From: Fontibacterium sp038145245
Lineage (GTDB): Bacteria > Pseudomonadota > Alphaproteobacteria > Pelagibacterales > Pelagibacteraceae
Direction: 5' to 3'
Assembly: GCA_038145245.1 (NCBI GenBank)
Contig: JAYQPI010000030.1
Span: 1-9,525, forward strand
DNA length: 9,525 nt
Part shown: positions 1-5,991 of the stretch, piece by piece
Layout: each line of letters opens with the position of its first letter
Position numbering within the stretch: the first letter of the stretch is position 1
Notes under the pieces: model-generated
Database searches by the model: none
The model's input: the letters and a program-made list of their open reading frames with translations, nothing else
What the model was told of the DNA's origin: nothing
Program-made: the position numbers and the translations under genes

Positions 1-1001
1 TAATTTAAAAGTAAATCTAAATATTCATAATTCCATTTATCAGGATTAGTTGTCCAAGCCCCTTCAAGTCCAGAAGTTACCTGATTTTTTCCAAGTCCAT
101 TTTCTTGGTTCCAACCTAAACCTTGTTCATAAATATCAGCAGCTGCAGGTTCGGCTCTAAGTTTTGCAGCATCCCCATTCCCGTGCGCTCGTCCAATAGA
201 GTGACCTCCAACCGTAAGGGCACAAGTTTCAACATCATTCATTGCCATACGTGCAAATGTTTCTCTCACATCATGAGCTGTTTTTAATGGATCTGGTTTG
301 CCATCCACGCCTTGTGGGTTTACATAAATAAGTCCCATCACCACAGCCGCTAAAGGATTTTCTAAAGACGTTCGATCTTCTTTATTTGGATAACGTTTAT
401 CTTGTAACCATTCTCTTTCACTTCCCCAGTACACATCTTTTTCTGGATGCCAAATATCCACTCGACCAAATGAAAAACCATAAGTTTTAAGTCCCGCATG
501 TTCGTAGGCCATGTTGCCAGCTAAGATCATCAGATCTGCCCAACTTAATCTGTTTCCATATTTCTTTTTAATCGGCCAAAGAAGTCTTCGTGCTTTATCT
601 AAGTTTGCATTATCCGGCCAAGAATCTAATGGAGAAAATCTATGATTTCCTGTTCCAGATCCACCACGACCATCTGCAATTCGATAAGTTCCTGCAGAGT
701 GCCAAGCCATTCTCACAAATAAACCAGAATATGTTCCAAGATCAGCCGGCCACCAATCCTGACTGTCGGTCATTAATTTTAGTAAATCTTTTTTTAAAGC
801 TTTAAAATTTAATTTCTTAACTTCTTTTTTATAATCAAATCCTGGCAGTGGATTTGTTTTAGTATCGTGCTGATGTAAAATATCTAAGTTTAAAGATTTC
901 GGCCACCACGCTGCAGTTGGTGATTGTTCTGCCTTTGTTAAAGAGCCATGCATTACTGGGCATTTTCCTGAACCATTTGTTTTTAATTTTTCTGTGCTCA
1001 T
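1..1001 (-). CDS. katG: Catalase-peroxidase KatG, N-terminal part (cut by window edge)
   Basis: Haem catalase-peroxidase that removes hydrogen peroxide. The reading frame starts at the ATG on 1001-999 and runs off the left edge after 333 codons; family members are about 720-740 residues, so only the active N-terminal domain is visible. The distal haem triad is R97, W100 and H101 (in FVRMAWHSAGTYR). The proximal haem ligand is H267 in VGGHSIGRAHG. Trp100, Tyr226 (LIYVNPQG) and Met252 (ARMAMNDVET) have the spacing of the Met-Tyr-Trp covalent adduct that gives KatG its catalase activity. Motifs such as SWPDN and a TSGLEGAWT stretch also fit. The sequence looks intact and functional. There is no export signal, so it should act in the cytoplasm. 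No Shine-Dalgarno sequence precedes the start, and no OxyR-type regulator gene is next to it. It is divergent from the DUF393 gene. Confidence 0.97.
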   Translation of the reverse strand, partial: MSTEKLKTNGSGKCPVMHGSLTKAEQSPTAAWWPKSLNLDILHQHDTKTNPLPGFDYKKEVKKLNFKALKKDLLKLMTDSQDWWPADLGTYSGLFVRMAWHSAGTYRIADGRGGSGTGNHRFSPLDSWPDNANLDKARRLLWPIKKKYGNRLSWADLMILAGNMAYEHAGLKTYGFSFGRVDIWHPEKDVYWGSEREWLQDKRYPNKEDRTSLENPLAAVVMGLIYVNPQGVDGKPDPLKTAHDVRETFARMAMNDVETCALTVGGHSIGRAHGNGDAAKLRAEPAAADIYEQGLGWNQENGLGKNQVTSGLEGAWTTNPDKWNYEYLDLLLN

Positions 1002-1112
1002 AATTTTGAAAGGAGCCGAGTCTTACCAAAAAAAGGTTAGAAAGTTAAGTAAACAATAAGTTTATTTCTACTTTAGGTTTAGTTGGTTTGTTGTAAAATC
1101 AAGCAGATATTT

Positions 1113-1469
1113 ATGCAGATTATTAAAATTTATTACAACCAATCTTGTTCCATTTGTAACTGCGAAATTAATTTTTATAAAAAAAAAATTAATAACCCTT
1201 TATTTGAATGGGTAAACATTCATGAAAATGCAAAAGCTTATATTGAGACTAAAAAAACCAAAGATCAATTAATGAGACGGATGCATGCTTTAGTGCATGG
1301 TCATTTAGTGGCGGGAGCTAAAGTTTTTTTAATTATTTGGGAGGAAATTGATTATTTAAGAATTTTAGCAAAGATATTAGGCAATCCTATTATTTTTCCA
1401 TTGTTCTTTATTACTTATGAAATTGTGGCTCTTCCTCTGTATATAAAGAATAAATTATTAAATCGCTAA
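1113..1469 (+). CDS. DUF393 (DCC family) thiol-disulfide oxidoreductase-like protein
   Basis: A 118-residue protein resembling the DUF393/DCC family, small thioredoxin-fold-like proteins of unknown substrate. The hallmark is an N-terminal strand followed by a paired-cysteine motif, here IYYNQSCSICNCE with C12 and C15 as the CxxC pair and a third cysteine at C17. The usual DG before the first Cys is replaced by NQ. The family's second landmark, a conserved RMHAL(V)-H-G-x-V-x-G stretch, is at about residues 56-72 and is followed by hydrophobic helices, also as expected. I chose ATG 1113 over the upstream TTG at 1083, because the family normally begins a few residues before the CxxC strand. The gene is divergent from katG and converges on the asparaginase gene with 5 bp between stop codons. 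A role in redox or membrane protein maintenance is inference. Confidence 0.8.
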   Translation: MQIIKIYYNQSCSICNCEINFYKKKINNPLFEWVNIHENAKAYIETKKTKDQLMRRMHALVHGHLVAGAKVFLIIWEEIDYLRILAKILGNPIIFPLFFITYEIVALPLYIKNKLLNR

Positions 1470-1474
1470 ATTTA

Positions 1475-2476
1475 CTAATTTCCAATCCAATAAATTTTAC
1501 CACTCTTCGTGCCTGCAGAATTTAAAATAGGCTGACTGATTAATTTATTAACCTCATCATTATCTAATAATTTTAACTCTTTTAACAATCCTGCAATTGC
1601 AACCTCAGCTGCTTTCATATTGCCATCTTTAATTTTAACAACAACAGACACTTTTTCCTCAGGAATAATTGCAGAAAATACTCCGTCCGCTCCATTTTTA
1701 ACTAAAATCTTTTTATTACTACTCTTTGTTAAAATAGAATTCACGCTCTCAGATCCGCCAAATAATATGGGATATTTAACGCAACAATCAAAAATCTTTT
1801 TAACTGCCTGTTGTTCAATCCCTTCTAATTTTGAAGGATCTGCAAACTTAGTAAGGGCATAAGCAAATCGATCTAAGGATAAACTTGGCGCAGGAAGTCC
1901 ACAACCATCAATTCCTAAATGTTTAATTTTTATCTCTGCTAACTTTTGTAAATTTTCAATGAATAACTTTTGTACAGGATGTTTTGGATCTTGATAGTTT
2001 AAGGTTTTAAATTTTTGATGAACACAAATAGATAACTGTCCACAATGTTTGCCTGAACAATTATGATAGATTTTAGATTTGCGACCTTCATGACGTAAAA
2101 TATAATCTTTTCTTTTTGGACTTAATGGCCAAGCATTTCCTAACGTTAAATCTTCTTCTTCTAACTTTAATTCCGTTAGCCAAGACTTTACCATATCAAG
2201 ATGAACCGTTTCTGCATGATGAGAAGAGGTTGCAAGTGCAATTCTTTCATCGCTTAATTTTAAACCCTTGTCAGCCCCGGTTGTGATAATCCCAAGAGCT
2301 TGAATGGGTTTAAGTGCGGATCGTGGAAATATTTCTGTTTTAGTATCGCCCCATTGTCTAATAGCTCGACCAGTGGAGTCCATTGCAATTGCAATTCCTT
2401 GATGAATATTTTCGGTTATATTTCCTCGAGTGACTGCAACTAAATCAACAAACTTTTCTTTATTTTCATCACTCAT
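1475..2476 (-). CDS. ansA: L-asparaginase, Rhizobium etli AnsA (asparaginase II) type
   Basis: A 333-residue cytoplasmic enzyme predicted to hydrolyse L-asparagine to aspartate and ammonia. It belongs to the asparaginase II family (Rhizobium etli type), which is unrelated to the E. coli AnsA/AnsB fold. Recognisable blocks in order are FPRSALKPIQ (S53 and K56, the family's Ser-x-x-Lys dyad), ALATSSHHAE (S85), YHNCSGKHCG (C140, K143, H144) and LGIDGCGLPAPS (D190, C192). These match the catalytic and metal-binding set known for the family, and the length is normal. There is no signal peptide. The ATG at 2476 gives a normal N-terminus (VAVTRGNITENIHQG follows). It lies 19 bp downstream of the PspC gene on the same strand, so co-transcription is possible. 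A nitrogen-scavenging role is inference. The gene symbol follows the Rhizobium name. Confidence 0.93.
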   Translation of the reverse strand: MSDENKEKFVDLVAVTRGNITENIHQGIAIAMDSTGRAIRQWGDTKTEIFPRSALKPIQALGIITTGADKGLKLSDERIALATSSHHAETVHLDMVKSWLTELKLEEEDLTLGNAWPLSPKRKDYILRHEGRKSKIYHNCSGKHCGQLSICVHQKFKTLNYQDPKHPVQKLFIENLQKLAEIKIKHLGIDGCGLPAPSLSLDRFAYALTKFADPSKLEGIEQQAVKKIFDCCVKYPILFGGSESVNSILTKSSNKKILVKNGADGVFSAIIPEEKVSVVVKIKDGNMKAAEVAIAGLLKELKLLDNDEVNKLISQPILNSAGTKSGKIYWIGN

Positions 2477-2495
2477 AATTTGAATTTAAAAAGAC

Positions 2496-2702
2496 TTAAC
2501 GATTAAAGGTAGGACGAGGTTTAAAAACCATCCAACAGACAATGTAGGCAAGAATTGTAATCCCGTAAAATAATGCACCAATGATAAATGCAAAACGAAG
2601 TCCCCATTTGCTAAAACCTAATTTGTGAGCAATCCCTGAACAAACGCCAGCGATGAATTTATCATCGCTACTTCGATACATATTATTATCTTTTTCGCTC
2701 AT
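2496..2702 (-). CDS. PspC-domain small membrane protein
   Basis: A 68-residue protein made almost entirely of one PspC domain. It has a short polar N-terminus, then the signature DDKFIAGVCSGIAHKLG (about residues 13-29), and then a hydrophobic membrane hairpin (about 35-60) ending in WMVFKPRP. In E. coli, PspC works with PspB in sensing inner-membrane stress, but many bacteria carry isolated PspC domains of unknown function, and no pspA or pspB gene is visible here. The ATG at 2702 is used; M8 would be a shorter alternative but would remove only a few polar residues. The gene lies between the 30-aa micropeptide gene and the asparaginase gene on the same strand. Confidence 0.9.
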   Translation of the reverse strand: MSEKDNNMYRSSDDKFIAGVCSGIAHKLGFSKWGLRFAFIIGALFYGITILAYIVCWMVFKPRPTFNR

Positions 2703-2744
2703 GCCGTTTAATTAATAGATTTAAAGTTATTGTTCAAATATTTT

Positions 2745-2837
2745 CTAAAAGCGACCCTTTGGAAAATTATAAATTATAATAAATAGAACAACCACTAACA
2801 TGATAAGCTGAATAAGCTCTGGTTGAGTTAAATTCAT
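2745..2837 (-). CDS. Membrane micropeptide (30 aa), unknown function
   Basis: An open frame of 30 codons from ATG (2837-2835) to TAG (2747-2745). The peptide has a polar start (MNLTQPELIQL), a single hydrophobic stretch of about 12 residues (IMLVVVLFIIIY, residues 12-23) and a basic tail (NFPKGRF), the layout of a single-pass small membrane protein. A TTGGCA/TATATT promoter lies at the right distance upstream, which is the main reason to take it as real. It is on the same strand as the PspC gene, 42 bp upstream. I do not recognise a family. AT-rich DNA readily gives short hydrophobic frames, so chance remains possible. Confidence 0.5.
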   Translation of the reverse strand: MNLTQPELIQLIMLVVVLFIIIYNFPKGRF

Positions 2838-2860
2838 AGTGAATTTGAATTAACAAAACT

Positions 2861-2890
2861 AATATATCATAATCATCTTTCTTTTGCCAA
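2861..2890 (-). promoter_or_regulatory. Sigma70-like promoter for the 30-aa gene
   Basis: On the minus strand, TTGGCA (2890-2885) and TATATT (2866-2861) are separated by 18 bp; each box matches the consensus at 5 of 6 positions. The predicted start near 2854 leaves a 5' leader of about 16 bases before the ATG at 2837. It could also serve pspC and the asparaginase gene. Confidence 0.5.
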
Positions 2891-2899
2891 AATGCTATT

Positions 2900-2905
2900 T
2901 ATAAT
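2900..2905 (+). promoter_or_regulatory. Possible -10 box for the DUF2905 gene
   Basis: A perfect TATAAT sits 9 bp before the ATG at 2915, which would give a leaderless or nearly leaderless transcript. No convincing -35 box is visible 16-18 bp upstream, and TATAAT is common by chance in such AT-rich DNA, so this is tentative. It would make 2838-2914 a divergent promoter region. Confidence 0.3.
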
Positions 2906-2914
2906 TTGTAAATA

Positions 2915-3112
2915 ATGCAAAAAGCATTAATCATAATTGGTATTTTAATATTACTCGTTGGATTATTCTGGCCGCTTGCTAAGGAAATTCCCCTTGGCAG
3001 ATTACCAGGGGATATTAGTGTAAAGGGTGAGAAATATTCTTTCTATTTCCCGATCGTCACCTGCATCGTTATTTCGATTATTGTCTCTATTTTCTTTAAA
3101 TTTTTTAAATAA
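2915..3112 (+). CDS. DUF2905 family small inner-membrane protein
   Basis: A 65-residue protein with the DUF2905 pattern: an N-terminal membrane helix (about residues 4-20), then the conserved loop with GRLPGDISVKGEKYSFYFP (about residues 28-46), then a second membrane helix with a TCIVISIIVSIF pattern. The function of the family is unknown. Length and layout match family members, so the start at ATG 2915 is secure. It is followed 16 bp later by the DUF305 gene on the same strand, so the two may share a transcript. Confidence 0.9.
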   Translation: MQKALIIIGILILLVGLFWPLAKEIPLGRLPGDISVKGEKYSFYFPIVTCIVISIIVSIFFKFFK

Positions 3113-3128
3113 ACTTTATAATGAATAC

Positions 3129-3470
3129 ATGAAAAAGATATTTCTAAGCATTTTAATAGTCACTTTAACAATTACCTTTGCTCTTGCGGCAAATGACCAT
3201 GATTCTCATAAACTAGATCCCAATGTCCCTTTTAAAAAAGCCATGGATAGAATGCATAAGGGTATGAATTTTAAATCAACGGGTAATATTGAAACTGATT
3301 TTTTGAAAGGTATGATCCCTCATCACCAAGGCGCCATTGATATGTCAGAAGAACTAATTAAAAAAACAAAAGATCCTGAACTTAAAGCCTTTGCAAAAAA
3401 AATTATTGATGCTCAAAAAGCCGAAATAAAACAAATGCAAGATTGGCTAAAAAAGAGAGATAAAAAATAA
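3129..3470 (+). CDS. Secreted DUF305 family protein
   Basis: A 113-residue exported protein. A signal peptide (MKKIFLSILIVTLTITFALA, with cleavage around residues 20-21) leads into a DUF305 domain. The family signature is FLKGMIPHHQGAIDMSEEL, with the His pair at H65-H66 and Met62/Met72, followed by a second helix with KIIDAQKAEIKQMQDWLKK. DUF305 proteins are ferritin-like small helical proteins, often found with copper or other metal-handling genes; the His/Met content fits metal binding, but no such partner gene is adjacent here. I chose ATG 3129 because it begins the signal peptide; an upstream in-frame start at 3027 overlaps the DUF2905 gene and adds an implausible leader. It should act in the periplasm. 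Confidence 0.9.
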   Translation: MKKIFLSILIVTLTITFALAANDHDSHKLDPNVPFKKAMDRMHKGMNFKSTGNIETDFLKGMIPHHQGAIDMSEELIKKTKDPELKAFAKKIIDAQKAEIKQMQDWLKKRDKK

Positions 3471-3482
3471 TTCTAAAATTAA

Positions 3483-3782
3483 TCAATCCCAACAAGTAGA
3501 GACAAAACCGGTCACGATATTTTTATTATCGATTGTAAATTTTCTCTGACAATCAAATACCTTGCCTTTGATTTCGTAAATATGAATAGTTTGATTATTT
3601 TCAGTTGAGACTTGCGAAGCCTTGCCGAAAGTTGAATTTAGATTAGCTGCAGGTTTATTTAAAAAAGTTGAAAGATAAGCATTTTCTTTATCTGCTTTTT
3701 TTGCAGCTTTTTCTGATACCGCAGCACAAGAGCTAATAAATAAAGCTAATATAAAAATAACAAGTACTTTTTTTAAAAACAT
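3483..3782 (-). CDS. Small putative lipoprotein
   Basis: A 99-residue protein with a lipoprotein signal: KK at positions 4-5, a hydrophobic stretch, then the lipobox I16-S17-S18-C19, so C19 should be lipidated. The mature part begins with an Ala/Lys-rich helix (AAVSEKAAKKADKE), followed by a compact domain with the pattern FLNKPAANLNSTFGKAS and IYEIKGKVFDCQRKFTID. Cys at about residues 78 and 97 could form a disulfide. This is reminiscent of small outer-membrane lipoproteins with a BamE/SmpA-like fold (a short 'G.P...L...FG.P' motif followed by strands), but that similarity is only by eye. It is convergent with the DUF305 gene, and its start is 10 bp after the stop of the 21-codon micropeptide on the same strand. 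Confidence 0.8.
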   Translation of the reverse strand: MFLKKVLVIFILALFISSCAAVSEKAAKKADKENAYLSTFLNKPAANLNSTFGKASQVSTENNQTIHIYEIKGKVFDCQRKFTIDNKNIVTGFVSTCWD

Positions 3783-3792
3783 AAATTTAATT

Positions 3793-3858
3793 TTAATAAA
3801 AAATTATTAAAATCATTAAAGCACTAAAAACTAAAATTACAATCTGTTTTTCAGTCAT
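3793..3858 (-). CDS. Membrane micropeptide (21 aa) upstream of lipoprotein gene
   Basis: A frame of 21 codons from ATG (3858-3856) to TAA (3795-3793). It starts MTEKQ and is then almost wholly hydrophobic (IVILVFSALMILIIFY), enough for one membrane pass. The stop lies 10 bp before the ATG of the lipoprotein gene, so it could be a leader peptide or a translationally linked partner. No Shine-Dalgarno sequence is visible; the upstream bases are a T-rich/A-rich run. I recognise no family. The polar-then-hydrophobic design resembles the 30-aa peptide at 2745-2837. Chance occurrence is quite possible at this length. Confidence 0.4.
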   Translation of the reverse strand: MTEKQIVILVFSALMILIIFY

Positions 3859-3910
3859 ATTTTTTTATTTTATTTTAGTTTTTTTTAAAATTTTAATATC
3901 TAACTTTCTG

Positions 3911-3938
3911 GTTGAAATATAAAATCAAAAGTTGAAAT
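3911..3938. repeat. Two direct repeats of GTTGAAAT, 20 bp apart
   Basis: GTTGAAAT occurs at 3911-3918 and 3931-3938, start to start exactly 20 bp, about two helical turns. They lie in the 160-bp gene-free stretch between the divergent 21-aa gene and the methyltransferase gene, where a regulator could bind. Nothing else convincing is visible in this stretch. Confidence 0.3.
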
Positions 3939-4018
3939 TGACGCATTTACGACACATTTCATTTTTACTGTAAAATATTACAAAAACTTTTTTTAAAATT
4001 TAAAATTTATTTAATAGA

Positions 4019-4789
4019 TTGAAAAAAAAATATCATATCAGTTTTCCAAAAGAACACGCCGACCATTTAACTCAAGATGAAGCATATTTTTATTATTGGG
4101 ATGATGAAAATAATGAAAAGAAAAAATTAAGATTTCATGACTATAATGAAATTTATAAAATAGAGGGATTGTATGAACAATTATTTTATGACCGTCTTAA
4201 ATGTGCTTCGCCTGTAAAGATATCTTCCCTCTTAAAAAATGCTTTAGGCCAATCAGATAAAAATTTATCCGAATTAAGAATATTGGATCTAGGAGCAGGT
4301 AACGGTGTTGTAGGCATTGAGTTAAAAAAATATGGGATCTCAAGACTTATTGGAGTGGACATCCTGCCTGAAGCAAAAGAAGCTGCCTTAAGAGATCGAC
4401 CTGGAACTTATGACAGCTATTATGTATGCGATTTTCAAAATTTAGATCAAAGAACTAAAGAAAATATTACAGAGTGGAGATGCAATTGTTTAATTAGTGT
4501 AGCAGCACTCGGTTTTGGCGATATACCCCCCAGAGCATTTATCAATGCATTTAATATAATCGAGTCTCAAGGATGGGTTGGATTTAATATTAAAGAAACT
4601 TTTTTAGACAAAAAAGATAACTCTGGTTTTTCAAAGACGATTCAAGAAATTATCTTCTCAGAATTTTTAGATATTTATAATTTGGAAAGATATCAACATC
4701 GACTTTCAATAGAGGGGGTTCCGATTTATTATTATGCAATAATTGGAAAAAAAAATAACGACATACCAAAAGAATTTTTAAATATATAA
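4019..4789 (+). CDS. SAM-dependent methyltransferase, target unknown
   Basis: A 256-residue class I methyltransferase. The SAM-binding motif I is ILDLGAGNGVVGIEL (D90 to G96 form DLGAGNG), followed by the acidic residue of motif II in LIGVDILPEAKEAA and then by YYVCDFQNL, which fits motif III. The roughly 80 residues before this are rich in acidic and aromatic residues (DEAYFYYWDDEN, FHDYNEIY) and resemble no substrate domain I know. The frame contains no internal methionine, so TTG at 4019 is the most likely start; an in-frame TAA at 4001 limits extension upstream. The substrate cannot be read from the sequence. The frame ends inside the start of the next small membrane ORF. Confidence 0.85.
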   Translation: MKKKYHISFPKEHADHLTQDEAYFYYWDDENNEKKKLRFHDYNEIYKIEGLYEQLFYDRLKCASPVKISSLLKNALGQSDKNLSELRILDLGAGNGVVGIELKKYGISRLIGVDILPEAKEAALRDRPGTYDSYYVCDFQNLDQRTKENITEWRCNCLISVAALGFGDIPPRAFINAFNIIESQGWVGFNIKETFLDKKDNSGFSKTIQEIIFSEFLDIYNLERYQHRLSIEGVPIYYYAIIGKKNNDIPKEFLNI

Positions 4790-4908
4790 TACTATTTATT
4801 GGAATTTTTATACTAATTTTCTCTGCCTTTACCTCTTTCGTAAAATTTATTGATTTTTTAGATAAAAAGGAGCACTTATTTCTCAATCAACAAAAAATAA
4901 ACAAATGA
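4774..4908 (+). CDS. Possible small membrane protein (44 aa) with non-standard start
   Basis: An open frame of 44 codons from ATT (4774) to TGA (4906-4908). It begins (M/I)FKYIILFIGIFILIFSAF, a basic residue followed by a clear membrane helix, then continues with the polar segment KFIDFLDKKEHLFLNQQ. Its TGA overlaps the ATG of the next gene as ATGA, the usual sign of translational coupling, and its front overlaps the methyltransferase end by 16 bp. There is no ATG, GTG or TTG in the open frame (which extends back to 4759), so either ATT is used, a sequencing error changed an ATG, or the frame is fortuitous. Confidence 0.4.
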   Translation: MFKYIILFIGIFILIFSAFTSFVKFIDFLDKKEHLFLNQQKINK

Positions 4909-5156
4909 AAAAAATACTAGTTCTAGTCGTAAGTATGTTTTTAGTAACTACAGCTGCTTATGCAAAACTTTGTCCAAAATTAATGGCACAATTTGATGCA
5001 GATGTAAAAACTACAAAAGCAAAAGCTGAAGATGTAACAAAAGCAAAAGCTTTAAGAGCTACTTGTGAAAAACTTCACAATGAAAAAACTCATGACAAAT
5101 CAGAAAAAGCTTGTCGTGATGCTTTAAAATTAATTGGCTCTAAAGTTACGATCTAA
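4905..5156 (+). CDS. Small exported three-cysteine helical protein, unknown function
   Basis: An 83-residue protein with a clean signal peptide (MKKILVLVVSMFLVTTAAYA, cleavage after A20). The mature part of about 63 residues is rich in Lys and Ala, looks wholly helical, and carries three cysteines (C23 next to the cleavage site in KLCPKLM, C54 and C70), so one disulfide and one free thiol are possible in the periplasm. The segment KTTKAKAEDVTKAKALRATCE shows repeated KAK units suited to an amphipathic helix or coiled coil. I recognise no named family. The start codon overlaps the stop of the preceding 44-codon ORF. A perfect hairpin follows 21 bp after the stop. Confidence 0.75.
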   Translation: MKKILVLVVSMFLVTTAAYAKLCPKLMAQFDADVKTTKAKAEDVTKAKALRATCEKLHNEKTHDKSEKACRDALKLIGSKVTI

Positions 5157-5177
5157 TTACGATACTTAAATATTTCT

Positions 5178-5206
5178 AAAGCGGACAAACAATTTTTGTC
5201 CGCTTT
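5178..5206 (+). terminator. Perfect 12-bp hairpin, probable terminator after the exported protein
   Basis: AAAGCGGACAAA (5178-5189) pairs perfectly with TTTGTCCGCTTT (5195-5206) around a 5-base loop CAATT. It begins 21 bp after the stop codon at 5156. The stem is GC-rich for this DNA, but the T-run after the stem is short (TTT within the stem, then GAAATTC), so termination in either direction may be partial. Confidence 0.65.
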
Positions 5207-5240
5207 GAAATTCTCTCAAATCACACTAATTTACAAACTA

Positions 5241-5990
5241 ATGAATTTACTTAGTAATCAAAATTACAAAAATATATTTTTTATTTTGTGTTTTATCATT
5301 TTGACATCAATTGCTGATGCCAAAAAAAAACAGCCTGTAACTGCAACCAGTTGGTTGGTCGCAGATGGAAGTGGTAAAATTATAAAAAGTGTTAACCATG
5401 ATGATCTTCACAGTATTGCAAGTATTACAAAATTAATGACCGCAATGGTTGTTCTTGATTCTAAGCAAGATTTAAATGAAAAAATTGAAAAATTTACAAG
5501 ACGACAACATTTACAACTCGCTCTTATAAAATCTAATAATCACTCAGCAGATTTATTATGTGAAAATTATCCAGGTGGAACGGAGGCTTGTGTGAATGCC
5601 ATGAATACAAAAGCTAAAAAACTTGGCATGAAAGATACTTCTTTTGTGGATGGCTCTGGAATTAATGATGATAACGTTAGCACCTCAAAAAGTTTAGTAA
5701 AGTTAGTTCTTGCAGCTCAGCACTATCCCTTAATTGTAAAATCTTCGCAAACTTCTTTCATGAAAATTAAATTAAAGAACACTTATCTGTCTTTTAAAAA
5801 TACCAATCCATTAATAGGCCGCTATCAAAAGTTTTTAGTCAGCAAAACAGGTTATATCAAAGCGGCAGGTGGTTGCATTGCCTTATTAATGGAAACAGAC
5901 AAAGGCAAGCGTGCAATAATTGTACTAGGTAGCAAAAACACTCACACTCGAATTCCAGAAGTGAAGTATTTAGTTAAAAACTTTAGATAA
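5241..5990 (+). CDS. PBP7-like D,D-endopeptidase/carboxypeptidase (peptidase S11), compact form
   Basis: A periplasmic serine peptidase acting on peptidoglycan peptides, close in pattern to PbpG (PBP7). From the ATG at 5241 the protein has 249 residues with a signal peptide/anchor (about residues 10-27, ending in DA before KKKQ). All three penicillin-binding motifs are present: S61-I-T-K64 (in SIASITKLMTAMVVLD), S98-N99-N100 and K202-T203-G204. PBP7 landmarks YPGG, AMNTKAKKLGM, FVDGSG and NVSTSKSL are present. The Ser61-to-Ser98 distance is 37 residues, against 66 for the same motifs in E. coli PBP5, so a segment of the small domain is missing, while the second interval (SxN to KTG) is normal. 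A TTG start at 5196 is possible but lies inside the hairpin, so ATG 5241 is preferred. It converges on the next gene with 1 bp between stop codons. Confidence 0.9.
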   Translation: MNLLSNQNYKNIFFILCFIILTSIADAKKKQPVTATSWLVADGSGKIIKSVNHDDLHSIASITKLMTAMVVLDSKQDLNEKIEKFTRRQHLQLALIKSNNHSADLLCENYPGGTEACVNAMNTKAKKLGMKDTSFVDGSGINDDNVSTSKSLVKLVLAAQHYPLIVKSSQTSFMKIKLKNTYLSFKNTNPLIGRYQKFLVSKTGYIKAAGGCIALLMETDKGKRAIIVLGSKNTHTRIPEVKYLVKNFR

Positions 5991-5991
5991 A

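Noticed and set aside
590..805. Open frame of 71 codons on the plus strand
   Set aside because: It lies inside katG on the opposite strand, where the minus frame has clear catalytic motifs.
1009..1015. AAAGGAG just upstream of katG
   Set aside because: It is on the plus strand, so it cannot serve katG, and no plus-strand start follows at the right distance.
1620..1862. Open frame of 80 codons on the plus strand
   Set aside because: It is a shadow within the asparaginase gene, which has all family motifs.
4650..4886. Open frame of 78 codons on the minus strand
   Set aside because: It overlaps the methyltransferase end and the small membrane ORF antisense; no protein-like features or start signals.
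5196..5240. TTG start giving the PBP7-like protein 15 extra residues
   Set aside because: The start lies inside the perfect hairpin and the extension spoils the signal peptide; ATG 5241 is better.
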